NCBI RefSeq assembly: GCF_014651715.1
Contig: NZ_BMXK01000013.1
Coordinates: forward strand, 1-64,000
Source: Zhihengliuella salsuginis
GTDB taxonomy: Bacteria; Actinomycetota; Actinomycetes; Actinomycetales; Micrococcaceae
DNA length: 64,000 nt
Reading direction: 5' to 3'
Shown here: one piece after another, positions 1 through 8,259 of the stretch
Numbering within the stretch: the stretch's first letter is position 1
How the letters are laid out: each line of letters begins with the position of its first letter
Notes under the pieces: model-generated
What the model was told of the DNA's origin: nothing
Databases searched by the model: none
What the model saw: only the letters and a program-made list of their open reading frames with translations
Program-made: the position numbers and the translations under genes

Positions 1-70
1 ACGAAGACCCTTTGAACGCGAGGTTCCAGTCCTACGAAATGGACCGGCCCTACTACATACCGTCTAGACC

Positions 71-120
71 GCGTTTGCCGGGGCAGAAACGAACGGCTGC
101 CCCGGCAAACGCCCCTTTTT
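71..120 (+). terminator. Rho-independent terminator of an upstream gene
   Basis: A perfect 16-bp stem (71-86 with 97-112) closes a 10-nt loop, and five T residues follow at 116-120. It ends a rightward transcript from a gene to the left of the window. Bases 1-70 hold no gene I can recognise; they may contain the last codons of that gene. Confidence 0.85.
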
Positions 121-158
121 ACTCCAAACACGCTGTGTTTTGACGGTAGGCTCGTGTC

Positions 159-1517
159 ATGGACCACCAACCCGCGCGCGGCACCGCCGAATCGGTGCGG
201 GTGAGCTTCGCCGAGCTGACGGAACGACGGCGCGGGCCCGCCCGCCGCTACCTGCACCGGCACCCGCGTGTCGGCGACGGCCTGGTCGTGGCCGCCTACC
301 TGCTGTCGAACGCGATCGCGCTGGTCATGGTCGCCGACTCCCACTCGGCCTGGCCGGTCGCCGTGATCCTCGGCATCGCCGTGGTCCTCTGGTTCCGCCG
401 GCGGGCCCCCTTCGCGGTCCTGTCCATCATCGGCGTCACGACGCTCCTCTTCATGATCGTGGACCCCTTCCACGGGGTGATGAGCACCGGACTCTGGTTC
501 GCGCTCTACACGGCGGCCACCAAGTACTCCTCGCGCCGCATGCTCTCACTGGCCGTCCTGATGAGCGCCGCGCAGGTGCTCATGATGGGGCTCTGGGTGG
601 TCCCGCACCTGCAGGGCGTCCCCCACGAGCCCCACGCGGGCGTCAGCGTCGGCGACGGGACGGCCGCGATCGTCGTCGCGTCCATCCTGCTGCTGGCCGC
701 GAACCTGATCTCCACGGGCATCGGCTCGGCCGTCCGCAGCAACCGCCTGCACCAGGCCGAACTGGCGAACTGGGGGCTGCGCGTCTCGCGCCTGGCCCAG
801 ACCGAGGAGCGCAACCGGATCGCCCGCGAGATGCACGACGTCGTCGCGCACTCCCTCTCCGTCATGATCGCCCTGTCCGACGGCGCCGGCGTCGTCATGC
901 AGCGGGACCCGGACCGCGCCCGGGGCGTCCTGGGCGAGCTCTCGACGACCGGGCGGGCCGCCCTGCGCGACATGCGGCGCGTGATCGGCGTCTTGCGCGA
1001 CGGATCGGACGCGCCGCTGGCGCCCCAGCCGGCGCATTCGTCGCTGACCGAGCTGCTGGAGGGGTTCCGGGTCGCCGGCCTGCCCCTGACCTACACCCAC
1101 ACGGGGGCGGCGCTGCCCGAGGACGCCGGCCTGCGCCTGACCGTCTACCGGATCATCCAGGAGTCGCTGACCAACGTGCTGCGCTACGGGCGCGAGGTGC
1201 GCCGGGTGGACGTAGACTGCACGGTCGCGGCCGGCGAGGTCGCCGTCCGCATCGCCGACGACGGCCGGGGCACCGGGGCATCCGGAGCCCCGGTGGGCAG
1301 CGGGCAGGGGCTCAAGGGCATCGCCGAGCGCGTGGCGATCTACGACGGCGAGCTCTCCGTCGGCCCCCTGCCGACGGGCGGGTGGGTCGTCGACGCGCGG
1401 CTGAGCATCAACGGCCGGACCTGCCCGGCGGGGGAGGCCGGCGCAACGGCGTCCTCCGCGCCGGAGGCGGCCGGGAGTGGGAAGATCGAGAAGGAGACGG
1501 GGGAGGGGACCGGATGA
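159..1517 (+). CDS. NarL/DesK-type sensor histidine kinase
   Basis: Sensor kinase of a two-component system, 452 residues. Several hydrophobic segments between about residues 40 and 190 form a membrane sensor region. A HisKA_3 dimerisation domain follows, with the phospho-acceptor His226 in the sequence REMHDVVAHSLSV. A HATPase_c domain shows the N-box ESLTNVLRYG and the G-boxes DDGRGTG and GLKGIAERV. The stop overlaps the start of the response regulator by ATGA, so the two are co-translated. No extracytoplasmic ligand domain is recognisable, so the signal is unknown. Confidence 0.9.
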   Translation: MDHQPARGTAESVRVSFAELTERRRGPARRYLHRHPRVGDGLVVAAYLLSNAIALVMVADSHSAWPVAVILGIAVVLWFRRRAPFAVLSIIGVTTLLFMIVDPFHGVMSTGLWFALYTAATKYSSRRMLSLAVLMSAAQVLMMGLWVVPHLQGVPHEPHAGVSVGDGTAAIVVASILLLAANLISTGIGSAVRSNRLHQAELANWGLRVSRLAQTEERNRIAREMHDVVAHSLSVMIALSDGAGVVMQRDPDRARGVLGELSTTGRAALRDMRRVIGVLRDGSDAPLAPQPAHSSLTELLEGFRVAGLPLTYTHTGAALPEDAGLRLTVYRIIQESLTNVLRYGREVRRVDVDCTVAAGEVAVRIADDGRGTGASGAPVGSGQGLKGIAERVAIYDGELSVGPLPTGGWVVDARLSINGRTCPAGEAGATASSAPEAAGSGKIEKETGEGTG

Positions 1518-2233
1518 CCGGGAAGATATCCGTACTGCTGGTGGACGACCAGCCGCTGCTGCGCATGGGGTTCTCGCTGATCCTCGAGGCCGAGGAGTCC
1601 ATGGAGGTCGCCGGCGAGGCGTCCGACGGGATCGAGGCGATCGAGCAGGTCGAGCGGCTGCAGCCCGACGTCGTGCTGATGGACGTGCGCATGCCGCGCA
1701 TGGACGGGATCGCGGCGACCCGCCGGATCGCGGAGGAGCACCCGGACACCCGCGTGATCATCCTGACCACGTTCGACCTGGACGAGTACGCGTTCGACGG
1801 CCTGCGCGCCGGCGCCTCCGCGTTCCTGCTCAAGGACGTCGCGCCGGAGGAGCTCGTGCACGCCGTGCAGCTGGTGGCCAGCGGCGACGCCGTCGTCGCA
1901 CCGCGCGTCACCCAGCGCCTCCTGGAGACCTACGTGCGCACCGGGGACGGCGGGCCGTCGGCGCCGGGCGGGGCGCCGCCGTCGTCCGGGGGCGAGAAGG
2001 CGGAGGATCCGCTGCTGCAGGACCTGACGCCGCGCGAGCGCGAGGTGCTGGGCGCGATGGCCGAGGGGCTCTCGAACGCGGAGATCGCGCACAGGTTCTT
2101 CCTGTCCGAGGCGACCGTGAAGACGCACGTGCGCCGCATCCTGACGAAGCTGCACCTGCGCGACCGCGTGCAGGCGGTCGTGTACGCGTACGAGACGGGC
2201 CTCGTCATCCCCAGCCAGGGGCTGGACTACTGA
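1514..2233 (+). CDS. LuxR/NarL-family response regulator
   Basis: Cognate response regulator, 239 residues. The receiver domain has the acidic pair DD at residues 11-12, the phospho-accepting Asp57 in LMDVRMPRMDG, and a Lys in LLKD. A Gly/Pro-rich linker of about 30 residues precedes a LuxR-type helix-turn-helix starting LTPREREVLGAM. The ATG at 1514 lies inside the kinase stop (ATGA overlap), which fixes the start. It probably binds DNA as a dimer after phosphorylation by the kinase; its target genes are not apparent. Confidence 0.92.
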   Translation: MTGKISVLLVDDQPLLRMGFSLILEAEESMEVAGEASDGIEAIEQVERLQPDVVLMDVRMPRMDGIAATRRIAEEHPDTRVIILTTFDLDEYAFDGLRAGASAFLLKDVAPEELVHAVQLVASGDAVVAPRVTQRLLETYVRTGDGGPSAPGGAPPSSGGEKAEDPLLQDLTPREREVLGAMAEGLSNAEIAHRFFLSEATVKTHVRRILTKLHLRDRVQAVVYAYETGLVIPSQGLDY

Positions 2234-2246
2234 TGGGATGGTGCGG

Positions 2247-2411
2247 ATGAACATCGAATTCCTGCGCAGCCCGTGGTTCATGATCGCGGTTCTGCTGCTC
2301 GTCGCCGGCGCGTTCCTGCTGGCCGTGCCGCAGTGGCCGGTGCCCGGCTGGGGTTCGATCGTGCTGGGCCTCGCGTTCATGGGGTACGCCCGCTATCGGC
2401 AGGGTGCCTGA
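2247..2411 (+). CDS. small membrane protein of unknown function
   Basis: A 54-codon frame starts 13 bases after the response regulator stop; an in-frame ATG at 2238 would add three residues. The product is almost wholly hydrophobic, with two likely membrane spans (about residues 12-27 and 35-48) separated by the loop PQWPVPGWG, and a basic C-terminus YARYRQGA. Its position suggests it is transcribed with the two-component system. I do not recognise the family. The clean spans and conserved-looking turn argue that it is real. Confidence 0.6.
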   Translation: MNIEFLRSPWFMIAVLLLVAGAFLLAVPQWPVPGWGSIVLGLAFMGYARYRQGA

Positions 2412-2485
2412 ACGCCGCTAGGATCGTTACCGAAGCACACCAACAGCGTCCGCACCGGGCGGACACCACGACGACGGAGGCCGGG

Positions 2486-3799
2486 TTGGCAGAGATGAGC
2501 ACCTCGCGTGCGGCGCAGGAGATCACGGACGAGGCGCGCGAGCACGCGCGCGATCTGGGGGCGTTCGTCTCGGCCTCGCCGTCGAGCTACCACGCCGCAG
2601 CGGAGGCCGCCCGCCGCCTGGAGGAGGCCGGCTTCACCGGCCTCGACGAGGGTGCCGACTGGGCGTCGGGCCCCGGGGCCTACTACGTGGTCCGCGACGG
2701 CGCGGTCATCGCGTGGGTCGTGCCGGAGGGCGCCGGCGCGCAGACCGGGTTCCACATGCTCGGATCGCACACGGATTCGCCGTCGTTCAAGCTCAAGCCG
2801 AAGCCGACCACCGGCGCCCACGGCTGGCTGCAGGCCGGCGTCGAGGTGTACGGCGGGCCGCTGCTGAACTCGTGGCTGGACCGCGAACTGCTGCTGGCCG
2901 GCCGCCTGGTGCTGCGCGACGGCACCGAGGTGCTCACCCGCACCGACCCGCTGCTGCGCTTCCCGCAGCTGGCCATCCACCTGGACCGCCAGGTGAACGA
3001 GGGCCTGGCGCTGGACAAGCAGCGCCACATGAACCCGGTGTGGGGCACCGGGGTGCCGGCGCAGGAGGACCTGCTGGGCGTGCTCGCCGAGGCGGCCGGC
3101 GTGGAGGCGGGACGGATCGGCGGCTACGACGTCGTCGTCGCGGACGCCCAGGCGCCGGCGGAGTTCGGGCACCACGGCGCGTTCTTCGCCTCGGGGCGCC
3201 TCGACAACCTCTCCTCGATGCACGCCTCGCTGGTGGCTCTGATCGAGCACGCCGGCGCGGGCGGGGGCGAGCACATCGCGATGCTGACGGCCTTCGACCA
3301 CGAGGAGGTCGGCTCCGGCTCGCGCTCCGGCGCTGCGGGCCCGTTCCTGCAGGAGGTCCTCGAACGGATCTCCGCCGGCCTCGGCGCGGGCGACGTGGAC
3401 CGCTACCGCGCGTACGCGGACTCGGTGTGCGTCTCGGCGGATGCCGGGCACGCGATCCACCCGAACTACCCGGAGCGCCACGACCCGGCGAACCAGCCGC
3501 TGCTCGGCGCGGGTCCGCTGCTGAAGATCAACGCGAACCAGCGCTACGCGACCGACGGCGTGGGCGCGGCCCTGTGGGCGCAGCTGTGCGAGAGCGCCGG
3601 CGTGCCCTACCAGGAGTTCGTCTCCAACAACGTCATGCCCTGCGGCTCGACGATCGGCCCGCTGACCGCGACCCGGCTCGGCGTGCGCACGGTCGATGTG
3701 GGCATCCCGCTGCTGTCGATGCACTCCGCCCGCGAGATGTGCGGCGTGGCCGACCCGTGGCGCCTGGCCCGGGTGGGCGTCCAGCTCTTCGCCAGTTGA
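2486..3799 (+). CDS. M18 family aminopeptidase
   Basis: Cytoplasmic dinuclear-metal aminopeptidase removing N-terminal residues from peptides. M18 metal and catalytic motifs are visible in order: HTDSPSFKLKP, SGRLDNLSS, DHEEVGSGSRSGA, the stretch SADAGHAIHPNYPERHDP, and near the C-terminus LSMHSAREMCG. Length of about 434-437 residues is normal for the family. An SD-like GGAGG at 2476-2480 sits five bases before TTG 2486 but 14 bases before ATG 2495, so the TTG start is preferred; ATG 2495 is the alternative and loses only three residues. Confidence 0.9.
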   Translation: MAEMSTSRAAQEITDEAREHARDLGAFVSASPSSYHAAAEAARRLEEAGFTGLDEGADWASGPGAYYVVRDGAVIAWVVPEGAGAQTGFHMLGSHTDSPSFKLKPKPTTGAHGWLQAGVEVYGGPLLNSWLDRELLLAGRLVLRDGTEVLTRTDPLLRFPQLAIHLDRQVNEGLALDKQRHMNPVWGTGVPAQEDLLGVLAEAAGVEAGRIGGYDVVVADAQAPAEFGHHGAFFASGRLDNLSSMHASLVALIEHAGAGGGEHIAMLTAFDHEEVGSGSRSGAAGPFLQEVLERISAGLGAGDVDRYRAYADSVCVSADAGHAIHPNYPERHDPANQPLLGAGPLLKINANQRYATDGVGAALWAQLCESAGVPYQEFVSNNVMPCGSTIGPLTATRLGVRTVDVGIPLLSMHSAREMCGVADPWRLARVGVQLFAS

Positions 3800-3839
3800 C
3801 GCGGGGCGGCGTCCCGGCCCGTTCCCACCCGCCTGTGCG

Positions 3840-4101
3840 CAGGCTATGCCGCCGGTGGCGAAGTGCTGGCGAAGTCCTGTGAATCACCGATCGGGGTTGC
3901 GCCCGCACCCGGTCGTTGCCTTATCGTGATTAAGTCACGTTTTGGTAACGACCCGTTATGGGCCGTGCCGAACTCCGGAGCAGCCCGCATCCTTCGACCG
4001 TCCGCGCGGCTCTCCGGCATGAACTCGAAATCGATGTCGGACGGTCGCGCGCAAGAAGGTCGGGGACGGCCTGAGCGTTCGGATGGCACCACGGGAGATC
4101 C
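3840..4101 (+). promoter_or_regulatory. long leader of the Rpf-like gene, possible structured RNA
   Basis: No gene is seen in the 300 bases between the aminopeptidase and the Rpf-like gene. The stretch around 3937-4060 has the AT-richer motif TTTTGGTAACGA and then GTGCCGAACTCCGGA, which resembles the 5' part of ydaO-type (c-di-AMP) riboswitches that often precede actinobacterial rpf genes. The usual 3' half of that motif is not evident, so this is a weak call. Confidence 0.3.
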
Positions 4102-4833
4102 ATGATCCGCAAGCACAAGAACACCAAGCACTTCACCCGCGCCGGCATCGCCGGTTCCGCAGCCGCCTTCGTTCTCGCCGGCGCCGCAGTCGGAGTGGCC
4201 GCGGCACCGGCAAGCGCCGCCTCGACCTCCACCTGGGAAGCGCTGGCCGAGTGCGAGTCCGGCGGAGACTGGTCGATCAACACGGGCAACGGCTACTACG
4301 GCGGCCTGCAGTTCAGCATGAGCACCTGGCAGGGCTTCGGCGGCACGGGCAACCCGGCCGACGCCTCCAAGTCGCAGCAGATCGCCGTCGCCGAGCAGGT
4401 TCTGGCCACGCAGGGCTGGGGCGCATGGCCCGCCTGCTCGGCCGAGCTGGGACTCTCCGGCACCGCCGACGCGGAGCCGGCGCCGCAGACGGAGGCCACG
4501 GCCGAGGCCGAGGCCCAGGTCGAGGCGCCTGCCGAGACCAGTACGCAGTCCACCGGGGCGGCCGAGCAGGCTCCCGCCGAGCAGGCCGCGCCGCAGGCCC
4601 AGGAGGCTCCGAAGGCCGCCGACGCGTCGCAGGGAATCGGCCAGAAGGTGGCCGAGGTCGCCGCCGAGGATTCCGGTGAGGACCACACCGTCGCCGCCGG
4701 CGAGACGCTCGCCGTCATCGCCGAGGAGCACGGCATCGACGACTGGCGCGCGGTCTTCGCCGTCAACCAGGACGTCGTCGACGATCCCAACCTGATCTTC
4801 GTCGGCGAGGAGCTCGACCTGCCGGTCAAGTAG
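4102..4833 (+). CDS. Rpf-like transglycosylase with C-terminal LysM domain
   Basis: Secreted peptidoglycan-cleaving protein of the resuscitation-promoting factor type, 243 residues. A signal peptide ends near PASAA (about residues 33-37). The mature protein opens with the Rpf lysozyme-like fold: [13 protein letters not shown] carries the catalytic Glu and first Cys, then [14 protein letters not shown], and WPACS carries the second Cys. A long Ala/Glu/Pro-rich linker leads to a LysM domain (about residues 193-243: [18 protein letters not shown]). The family cleaves septal murein and promotes growth or wake-up from dormancy. Confidence 0.92.
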   Translation: MIRKHKNTKHFTRAGIAGSAAAFVLAGAAVGVAAAPASAASTSTWEALAECESGGDWSINTGNGYYGGLQFSMSTWQGFGGTGNPADASKSQQIAVAEQVLATQGWGAWPACSAELGLSGTADAEPAPQTEATAEAEAQVEAPAETSTQSTGAAEQAPAEQAAPQAQEAPKAADASQGIGQKVAEVAAEDSGEDHTVAAGETLAVIAEEHGIDDWRAVFAVNQDVVDDPNLIFVGEELDLPVK

Positions 4834-4875
4834 GCCGGTGGCGCGGACCCCGCGCCACCACCGGGAACATCCATC

Positions 4876-4931
4876 GAGGGTGCGCCGGGCGTACGGATCT
4901 CCGTGATCCGCCCGCCCGGCGCACCCTCTTT
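4876..4931 (+). terminator. terminator after the Rpf-like gene
   Basis: A 16-bp perfect stem (4876-4891 with 4913-4928) has an inner secondary pairing in the loop and is followed by TTT. It separates the Rpf-like gene from the ribosomal protein operon. Confidence 0.75.
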
Positions 4932-4970
4932 GCGCTGCCGGTGAGGGTGGGCGATGCCTCACCGGGGGTG

Positions 4971-5000
4971 TGCAGACCGGGTGGGGGCATCGGGTAGGAT
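4971..5000 (+). promoter_or_regulatory. probable rpsF operon promoter
   Basis: TAGGAT at 4995-5000 is a good actinobacterial -10 element; TGCAGA at 4971-4976 is a poor -35, 18 bases away. The roughly 110-base leader that follows could carry the S6/S18 autoregulatory structure known from other bacteria, but I cannot demonstrate it. Confidence 0.4.
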
Positions 5001-5112
5001 GGATGAGGTTGTCTTCAGCCTGCCCGAAAACCGGGACGGCGTGACGACCAACGCAAAGAACCTCCTGTTACGGAAAGACCGTGACCGCTTAGCCCAAAGG
5101 AGGTGGGTTCAC

Positions 5113-5418
5113 ATGCGTGCTTACGAACTCATGGTGCTGCTCGACCCCGAGGTCGATGAGCGTACCGTCGAGCCGACTCTCGGCAAGTTCCTGGACGTCG
5201 TCCGCAACGATGGCGGGACCATCGAAAACGTCGACATCTGGGGCCGCCGCCGTCTGGCTTACGAAATCCAGAAGAAGGCCGAGGCGATCTACGCCGTCGT
5301 CAACTTCACTGCAACCCCGGCTACCTCTGCCGAGCTTGATCGCCAGCTGTCTCTGAACGAGACGATCCTGCGCACCAAGATCACCCGCCCGGAGGACCAG
5401 AAGGTTTCCGACAAGTAG
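5113..5418 (+). CDS. rpsF: 30S ribosomal protein S6
   Basis: Small-subunit protein S6, 101 residues, which pairs with S18 on 16S rRNA. Diagnostic sequence includes [30 protein letters not shown] and [10 protein letters not shown]. An almost perfect Shine-Dalgarno AAAGGAGGTG (5096-5105) sets the ATG at 5113; in-frame codons further upstream lie in the leader. It is first in the rpsF-ssb-rpsR-rplI operon. Confidence 0.97.
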   Translation: MRAYELMVLLDPEVDERTVEPTLGKFLDVVRNDGGTIENVDIWGRRRLAYEIQKKAEAIYAVVNFTATPATSAELDRQLSLNETILRTKITRPEDQKVSDK

Positions 5419-5469
5419 TTCTCGCGAACTGCTTGCACATCAATCGAACCGACTCGTCAGGAGACGAAC

Positions 5470-6042
5470 ATGGCAGGAGAGACCGTCATCACGGTCGTCG
5501 GAAATCTTACCGGCGACCCGGAATTGCGTTTCACGCCGTCGGGATCAGCGGTGGCGAACTTCACCATCGCCTCGACTCCGCGGACGTTTGATCGCCAGAC
5601 CAACGAGTGGAAGGACGGCGAAACGCTGTTCCTGCGCTCCTCGGTGTGGCGTGACGCTGCCGAGAACGTCGCCGAGACGCTGACCAAGGGCATGCGCGTC
5701 GTCGCCCAGGGCCGGTTGAAGTCGCGTTCGTTTGATACCAAGGAAGGCGAGCGGCGTACCGTCATGGAGCTGGATGTCGACGAGGTCGGCCCCTCCCTGC
5801 GCTACGCCTCCGCGAAGGTCACCCGCACCCAGCGCAACAACGCTGGTGGCAATCAGGGCGGCTTCGGCGGCGGCAACGCCGGTGCACCCGCCGGCGGCGG
5901 CAACAACGCTGCACCCGCTGGCGGCGGCAACAACGCCGGCGGCGGCTGGGGTGCCCCGGCCGCAGATCCCTGGTCCACTCCGTCCACCGCTGGCAACAAC
6001 GGTGGCGGCTGGGGAGCCGGGAACGACGAACCGCCTTTCTAA
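5470..6042 (+). CDS. ssb: single-stranded DNA-binding protein
   Basis: Homotetrameric SSB, 190 residues, coating ssDNA during replication, repair and recombination. The N-terminal OB-fold (about residues 1-110) starts [21 protein letters not shown] Gly/Asn/Ala-rich disordered linker follows, and the acidic tip ends NDEPPF, the docking peptide for partner proteins. Its place between rpsF and rpsR is typical and couples its supply to growth. Confidence 0.96.
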   Translation: MAGETVITVVGNLTGDPELRFTPSGSAVANFTIASTPRTFDRQTNEWKDGETLFLRSSVWRDAAENVAETLTKGMRVVAQGRLKSRSFDTKEGERRTVMELDVDEVGPSLRYASAKVTRTQRNNAGGNQGGFGGGNAGAPAGGGNNAAPAGGGNNAGGGWGAPAADPWSTPSTAGNNGGGWGAGNDEPPF

Positions 6043-6061
6043 CAATATTTCTATTCACCAT

Positions 6062-6081
6062 CCCGCAGAATATTCTGCGGG
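6062..6081. repeat. perfect 20-bp palindrome between ssb and rpsR
   Basis: CCCGCAGAAT is followed directly by its reverse complement ATTCTGCGGG. In mRNA it would form a 7-8 bp hairpin 24 bases upstream of the rpsR start. No T-run follows, so it is not a standard terminator. It could tune S18 expression, process the transcript, or bind a dimeric regulator. Confidence 0.8.
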
Positions 6082-6105
6082 CTCCAAAGACTAAGGAGCT
6101 CCACG

Positions 6106-6345
6106 ATGGCTAAGGCTGATATCCGCAAGCCCAAACCAAAGTCCAACCCCTTGAAGGCCGCTGACATCACTGTCATCGACTACAAGGACGTCGCCCTGCT
6201 GCGCAAGTTCATCTCCGACCGCGGAAAGATCCGCGCCCGTCGTGTGACCGGCGTGTCCGTGCAGGAGCAGCGCAAGATCGCGCTCGCGATCAAGAACGCG
6301 CGCGAAGTTGCCCTGCTGCCCTACTCCGGCGCTGGCCGCGGTTAA
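6106..6345 (+). CDS. rpsR: 30S ribosomal protein S18
   Basis: S18, 79 residues, partner of S6. It contains [20 protein letters not shown] and [16 protein letters not shown], and ends [10 protein letters not shown]. The N-terminus lacks the Cys cluster found in zinc-binding S18, so this is the C-minus (zinc-free) form common in Actinobacteria. Starts after AAGGAG at 6092-6097. Confidence 0.97.
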   Translation: MAKADIRKPKPKSNPLKAADITVIDYKDVALLRKFISDRGKIRARRVTGVSVQEQRKIALAIKNAREVALLPYSGAGRG

Positions 6346-6362
6346 GGGAAGGGAATAACAAC

Positions 6363-6824
6363 ATGGCAAAGCTCATTCTGACCCACGAAGTGACCGGTCT
6401 CGGTGCCGCTGGCGACATCGTCGAGGTGAAGAACGGTTACGCCCGTAACTACCTTCTTCCCCGCGGATTCGCCATCACCTGGTCCAAGGGTGGCGAGAAG
6501 CAGGTCGAGTCCATCCAGGCCGCGCGTGCTGCACGCGCCGTCGCCTCGCTGGAAGAGGCCAAGGAACTGGCTGCGAAGCTGTCCTCCAAGCCGGTGAAGG
6601 TGCAGGTGAAGACCGGTGAGTCCGGTCGCCTGTTCGGCACCGTCAAGGTCGACGACATCGCGAAGTCCGTCGAGGCCGCAGGCCTCGGCACCGTCGACAA
6701 GCGCAAGGTCGAACTGCCGGAGCACATCAAGACCACCGGCAACTACGAGGCCACCGTGCGTCTGCACGAGGACGTCTCCGCAACCATCACGTTGCAGGTC
6801 GTCGCGGCCGCCAAGAAGAAGTAG
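6363..6824 (+). CDS. rplI: 50S ribosomal protein L9
   Basis: L9, 153 residues, a two-domain 23S rRNA-binding protein joined by a long helix. The N-domain shows [26 protein letters not shown], written here only as its core [15 protein letters not shown]. The C-domain includes [13 protein letters not shown]. It lies 17 bases after rpsR and is the last gene of the operon before a terminator. Confidence 0.97.
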   Translation: MAKLILTHEVTGLGAAGDIVEVKNGYARNYLLPRGFAITWSKGGEKQVESIQAARAARAVASLEEAKELAAKLSSKPVKVQVKTGESGRLFGTVKVDDIAKSVEAAGLGTVDKRKVELPEHIKTTGNYEATVRLHEDVSATITLQVVAAAKKK

Positions 6825-6863
6825 TCGTACGCGGCGTCAGCCGCACGCATTCTTCGCGCGAAG

Positions 6864-6895
6864 CGAGGCCCCCACCCGCACGGGTGGGGGCCTCG
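6864..6895 (+). terminator. terminator after rplI
   Basis: A 15-bp perfect stem (6864-6878 with 6881-6895) closes a 2-base loop; only a short, weak T-tract follows. It ends the rpsF-rplI operon. Confidence 0.7.
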
Positions 6896-7029
6896 CGTCG
6901 TTAACGCACGCGCCGACGTCGTGCCGAGCAGAAGACCGGGCACGACGCCGGCGCCGGCCCGCGCGCTCCCACCTTGCGAAATGTTTCGTCTCACCTTGTG
7001 CGGAGGACGCCACGGTTCGTAACGTGGAG

Positions 7030-7140
7030 AAGGAATCAAGAGATTCAACGCGAAGCCCTGGCTCGTTGAACGGCAACCCTCTCACGGTAGTGGGGTGCTC
7101 CAGGTGACGATTCGGTCCGCCGGACAACCCGGCTGGACAA
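7030..7140 (+). promoter_or_regulatory. SAM-I/IV clan riboswitch
   Basis: The architecture of S-adenosylmethionine riboswitches is present. P1 is GAATC 7033-7037 with GATTC 7109-7113. P2 is TTCAACG 7044-7050 with CGTTGAA 7064-7070. P3 is ACCC 7076-7079 with GGGT 7093-7096, extended by CAC/GTG. A pseudoknot pairs CCTGG 7057-7061 in the P2 loop with CCAGG 7100-7104. The core GGCAACCCT (7072-7080) and GTGGGGTGCTCCAGGTGA match the SAM-IV form known from Actinobacteria, and a GCCGG-CCGGC hairpin follows as in SAM-IV. With no T-run before the gene, control of translation is likelier than termination. Confidence 0.85.
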
Positions 7141-7200
7141 GTACCGCGCGCGGTCCGCCCCCAACAGGCGAATCGGGCGCCCTTGAGACAGGTGGTGGCC

Positions 7201-7722
7201 ATGACCGCATCGGAATCGCAACTCTCCCGGGACCTCTCGACCGACGCCCTCCGCGGGGCCTTCGCCCAGCATCCGTCCGGACTCGCGGCACTGTGCACGA
7301 TCGTCGACGGGCAGCCCGAGGGCATCGTCGCGTCCTCGTTCACGGTGGGCGTCTCCCTGGACCCGCCCCTGGTGATGTTCGCCGTGCAGAAGACGTCGCG
7401 GACCTGGCCGAAGGTGAAGCGGGGCGGGCGGATCGGCGTCTCGATCCTCGCCGAGGCACACCAGAGCGTGTGCCGGCAGATCGCCTCGCGCGACGGGGAC
7501 CGCTTCGCGGGGCTGCGCCTGGACTCGACCGATGCGGGGGCCCTGTTCCTCCAGGACGCCGCCCTGTGGCTGGAGACCAGTGTCGAGAACGAGGTCGAGG
7601 CCGGCGACCACTACGTGGTGCTGCTGCGCGTTCACGCGCATGCGACGCACGGCGGGGCCAACGACCCGCTCGTCTTCCACAACTCCACGTTCGCGACGCT
7701 CTCGGCGCCGGAGCTCGTCTAG
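7201..7722 (+). CDS. flavin reductase domain protein (FMN-binding split barrel)
   Basis: Flavin reductase-like protein, 173 residues, expected to reduce FMN with NAD(P)H and hand it to a two-component monooxygenase. Family features are HPSGLAALCTI, GIVASSFTVGVSLDPPLVMFAV, ISILAEAHQ-like GVSILAEAHQ, and a late conserved GDHYVVLLRVHA. ATG 7201 is preferred because ACAGGTGG lies 6-8 bases upstream; a TTG at 7183 is possible. Placement behind a SAM riboswitch suggests a role in sulfur acquisition, such as desulfonation, with the monooxygenase encoded elsewhere. The stop overlaps that of the convergent next gene. Confidence 0.85.
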   Translation: MTASESQLSRDLSTDALRGAFAQHPSGLAALCTIVDGQPEGIVASSFTVGVSLDPPLVMFAVQKTSRTWPKVKRGGRIGVSILAEAHQSVCRQIASRDGDRFAGLRLDSTDAGALFLQDAALWLETSVENEVEAGDHYVVLLRVHAHATHGGANDPLVFHNSTFATLSAPELV

Positions 7723-8174
7723 CGCCGGCCGGCCATCTGGTCGATGAACTTCTTCGCGTCGGCGAGCCCGATGCCCGTGTCCTGGCGGACCTTCCGGACC
7801 GCTTGGACGACCTTTCCCTGCTGCACCAGGGCGAGGACCGCCTGGTAGTCGGGATCGGCCTCCGCGGCGCCCCGCGCCGTTCCGGACGGGTTCATCATCG
7901 ACGGGCCGGCGGACGCCGTGGGGTCGCTGACGGTCGCGATCGGCGTGCTGCCGCTCGTGGGCAGGCGCTGCTCCGTCTCGCGGCGGATCCGCTCGGCCTT
8001 CTGCGTTTCCTCGTGCCGCTGCTTCGCCCACTGCGCGTTGAGGCGCTCGATGTACTGCTCCTCGACGCTGACGGCCGTCTTGGGGCGGGAGACGAAGATG
8101 GCCCAGAGGACGCCGACGACGATGCCGACGACGGCCAGGAAGATGATCGCTTCGACGACCGTGATTCCGAACAT
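7719..8174 (-). CDS. membrane-anchored protein with ribosomal L7/L12 C-terminal-like domain
   Basis: Predicted 151-residue protein. An N-terminal membrane span (about residues 3-25, VVEAIIFLAVVGIVVGVLWA) is followed by a charged, probably coiled-coil segment rich in Glu, Gln and Arg. A Ser/Thr/Pro linker leads to a C-terminal module of the L7/L12 C-domain type, with LVQQGKVVQAVRKVRQDTGI and LADAKKFIDQ. The ATG at 8174 follows a GGGA-rich ribosome site; an upstream extension to 8276 lacks one. The module usually binds proteins, so a scaffold role at the membrane is possible, but function is unknown. Confidence 0.7.
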   Translation of the reverse strand: MFGITVVEAIIFLAVVGIVVGVLWAIFVSRPKTAVSVEEQYIERLNAQWAKQRHEETQKAERIRRETEQRLPTSGSTPIATVSDPTASAGPSMMNPSGTARGAAEADPDYQAVLALVQQGKVVQAVRKVRQDTGIGLADAKKFIDQMAGRR

Positions 8175-8259
8175 GCCAACCGTTCCCTTCCGCGTGCCCG
8201 TGCACGGACGCGCACCGCGCCCGTGCATCCAATCTACGTCCCGGACACGGTCCGGCGCA

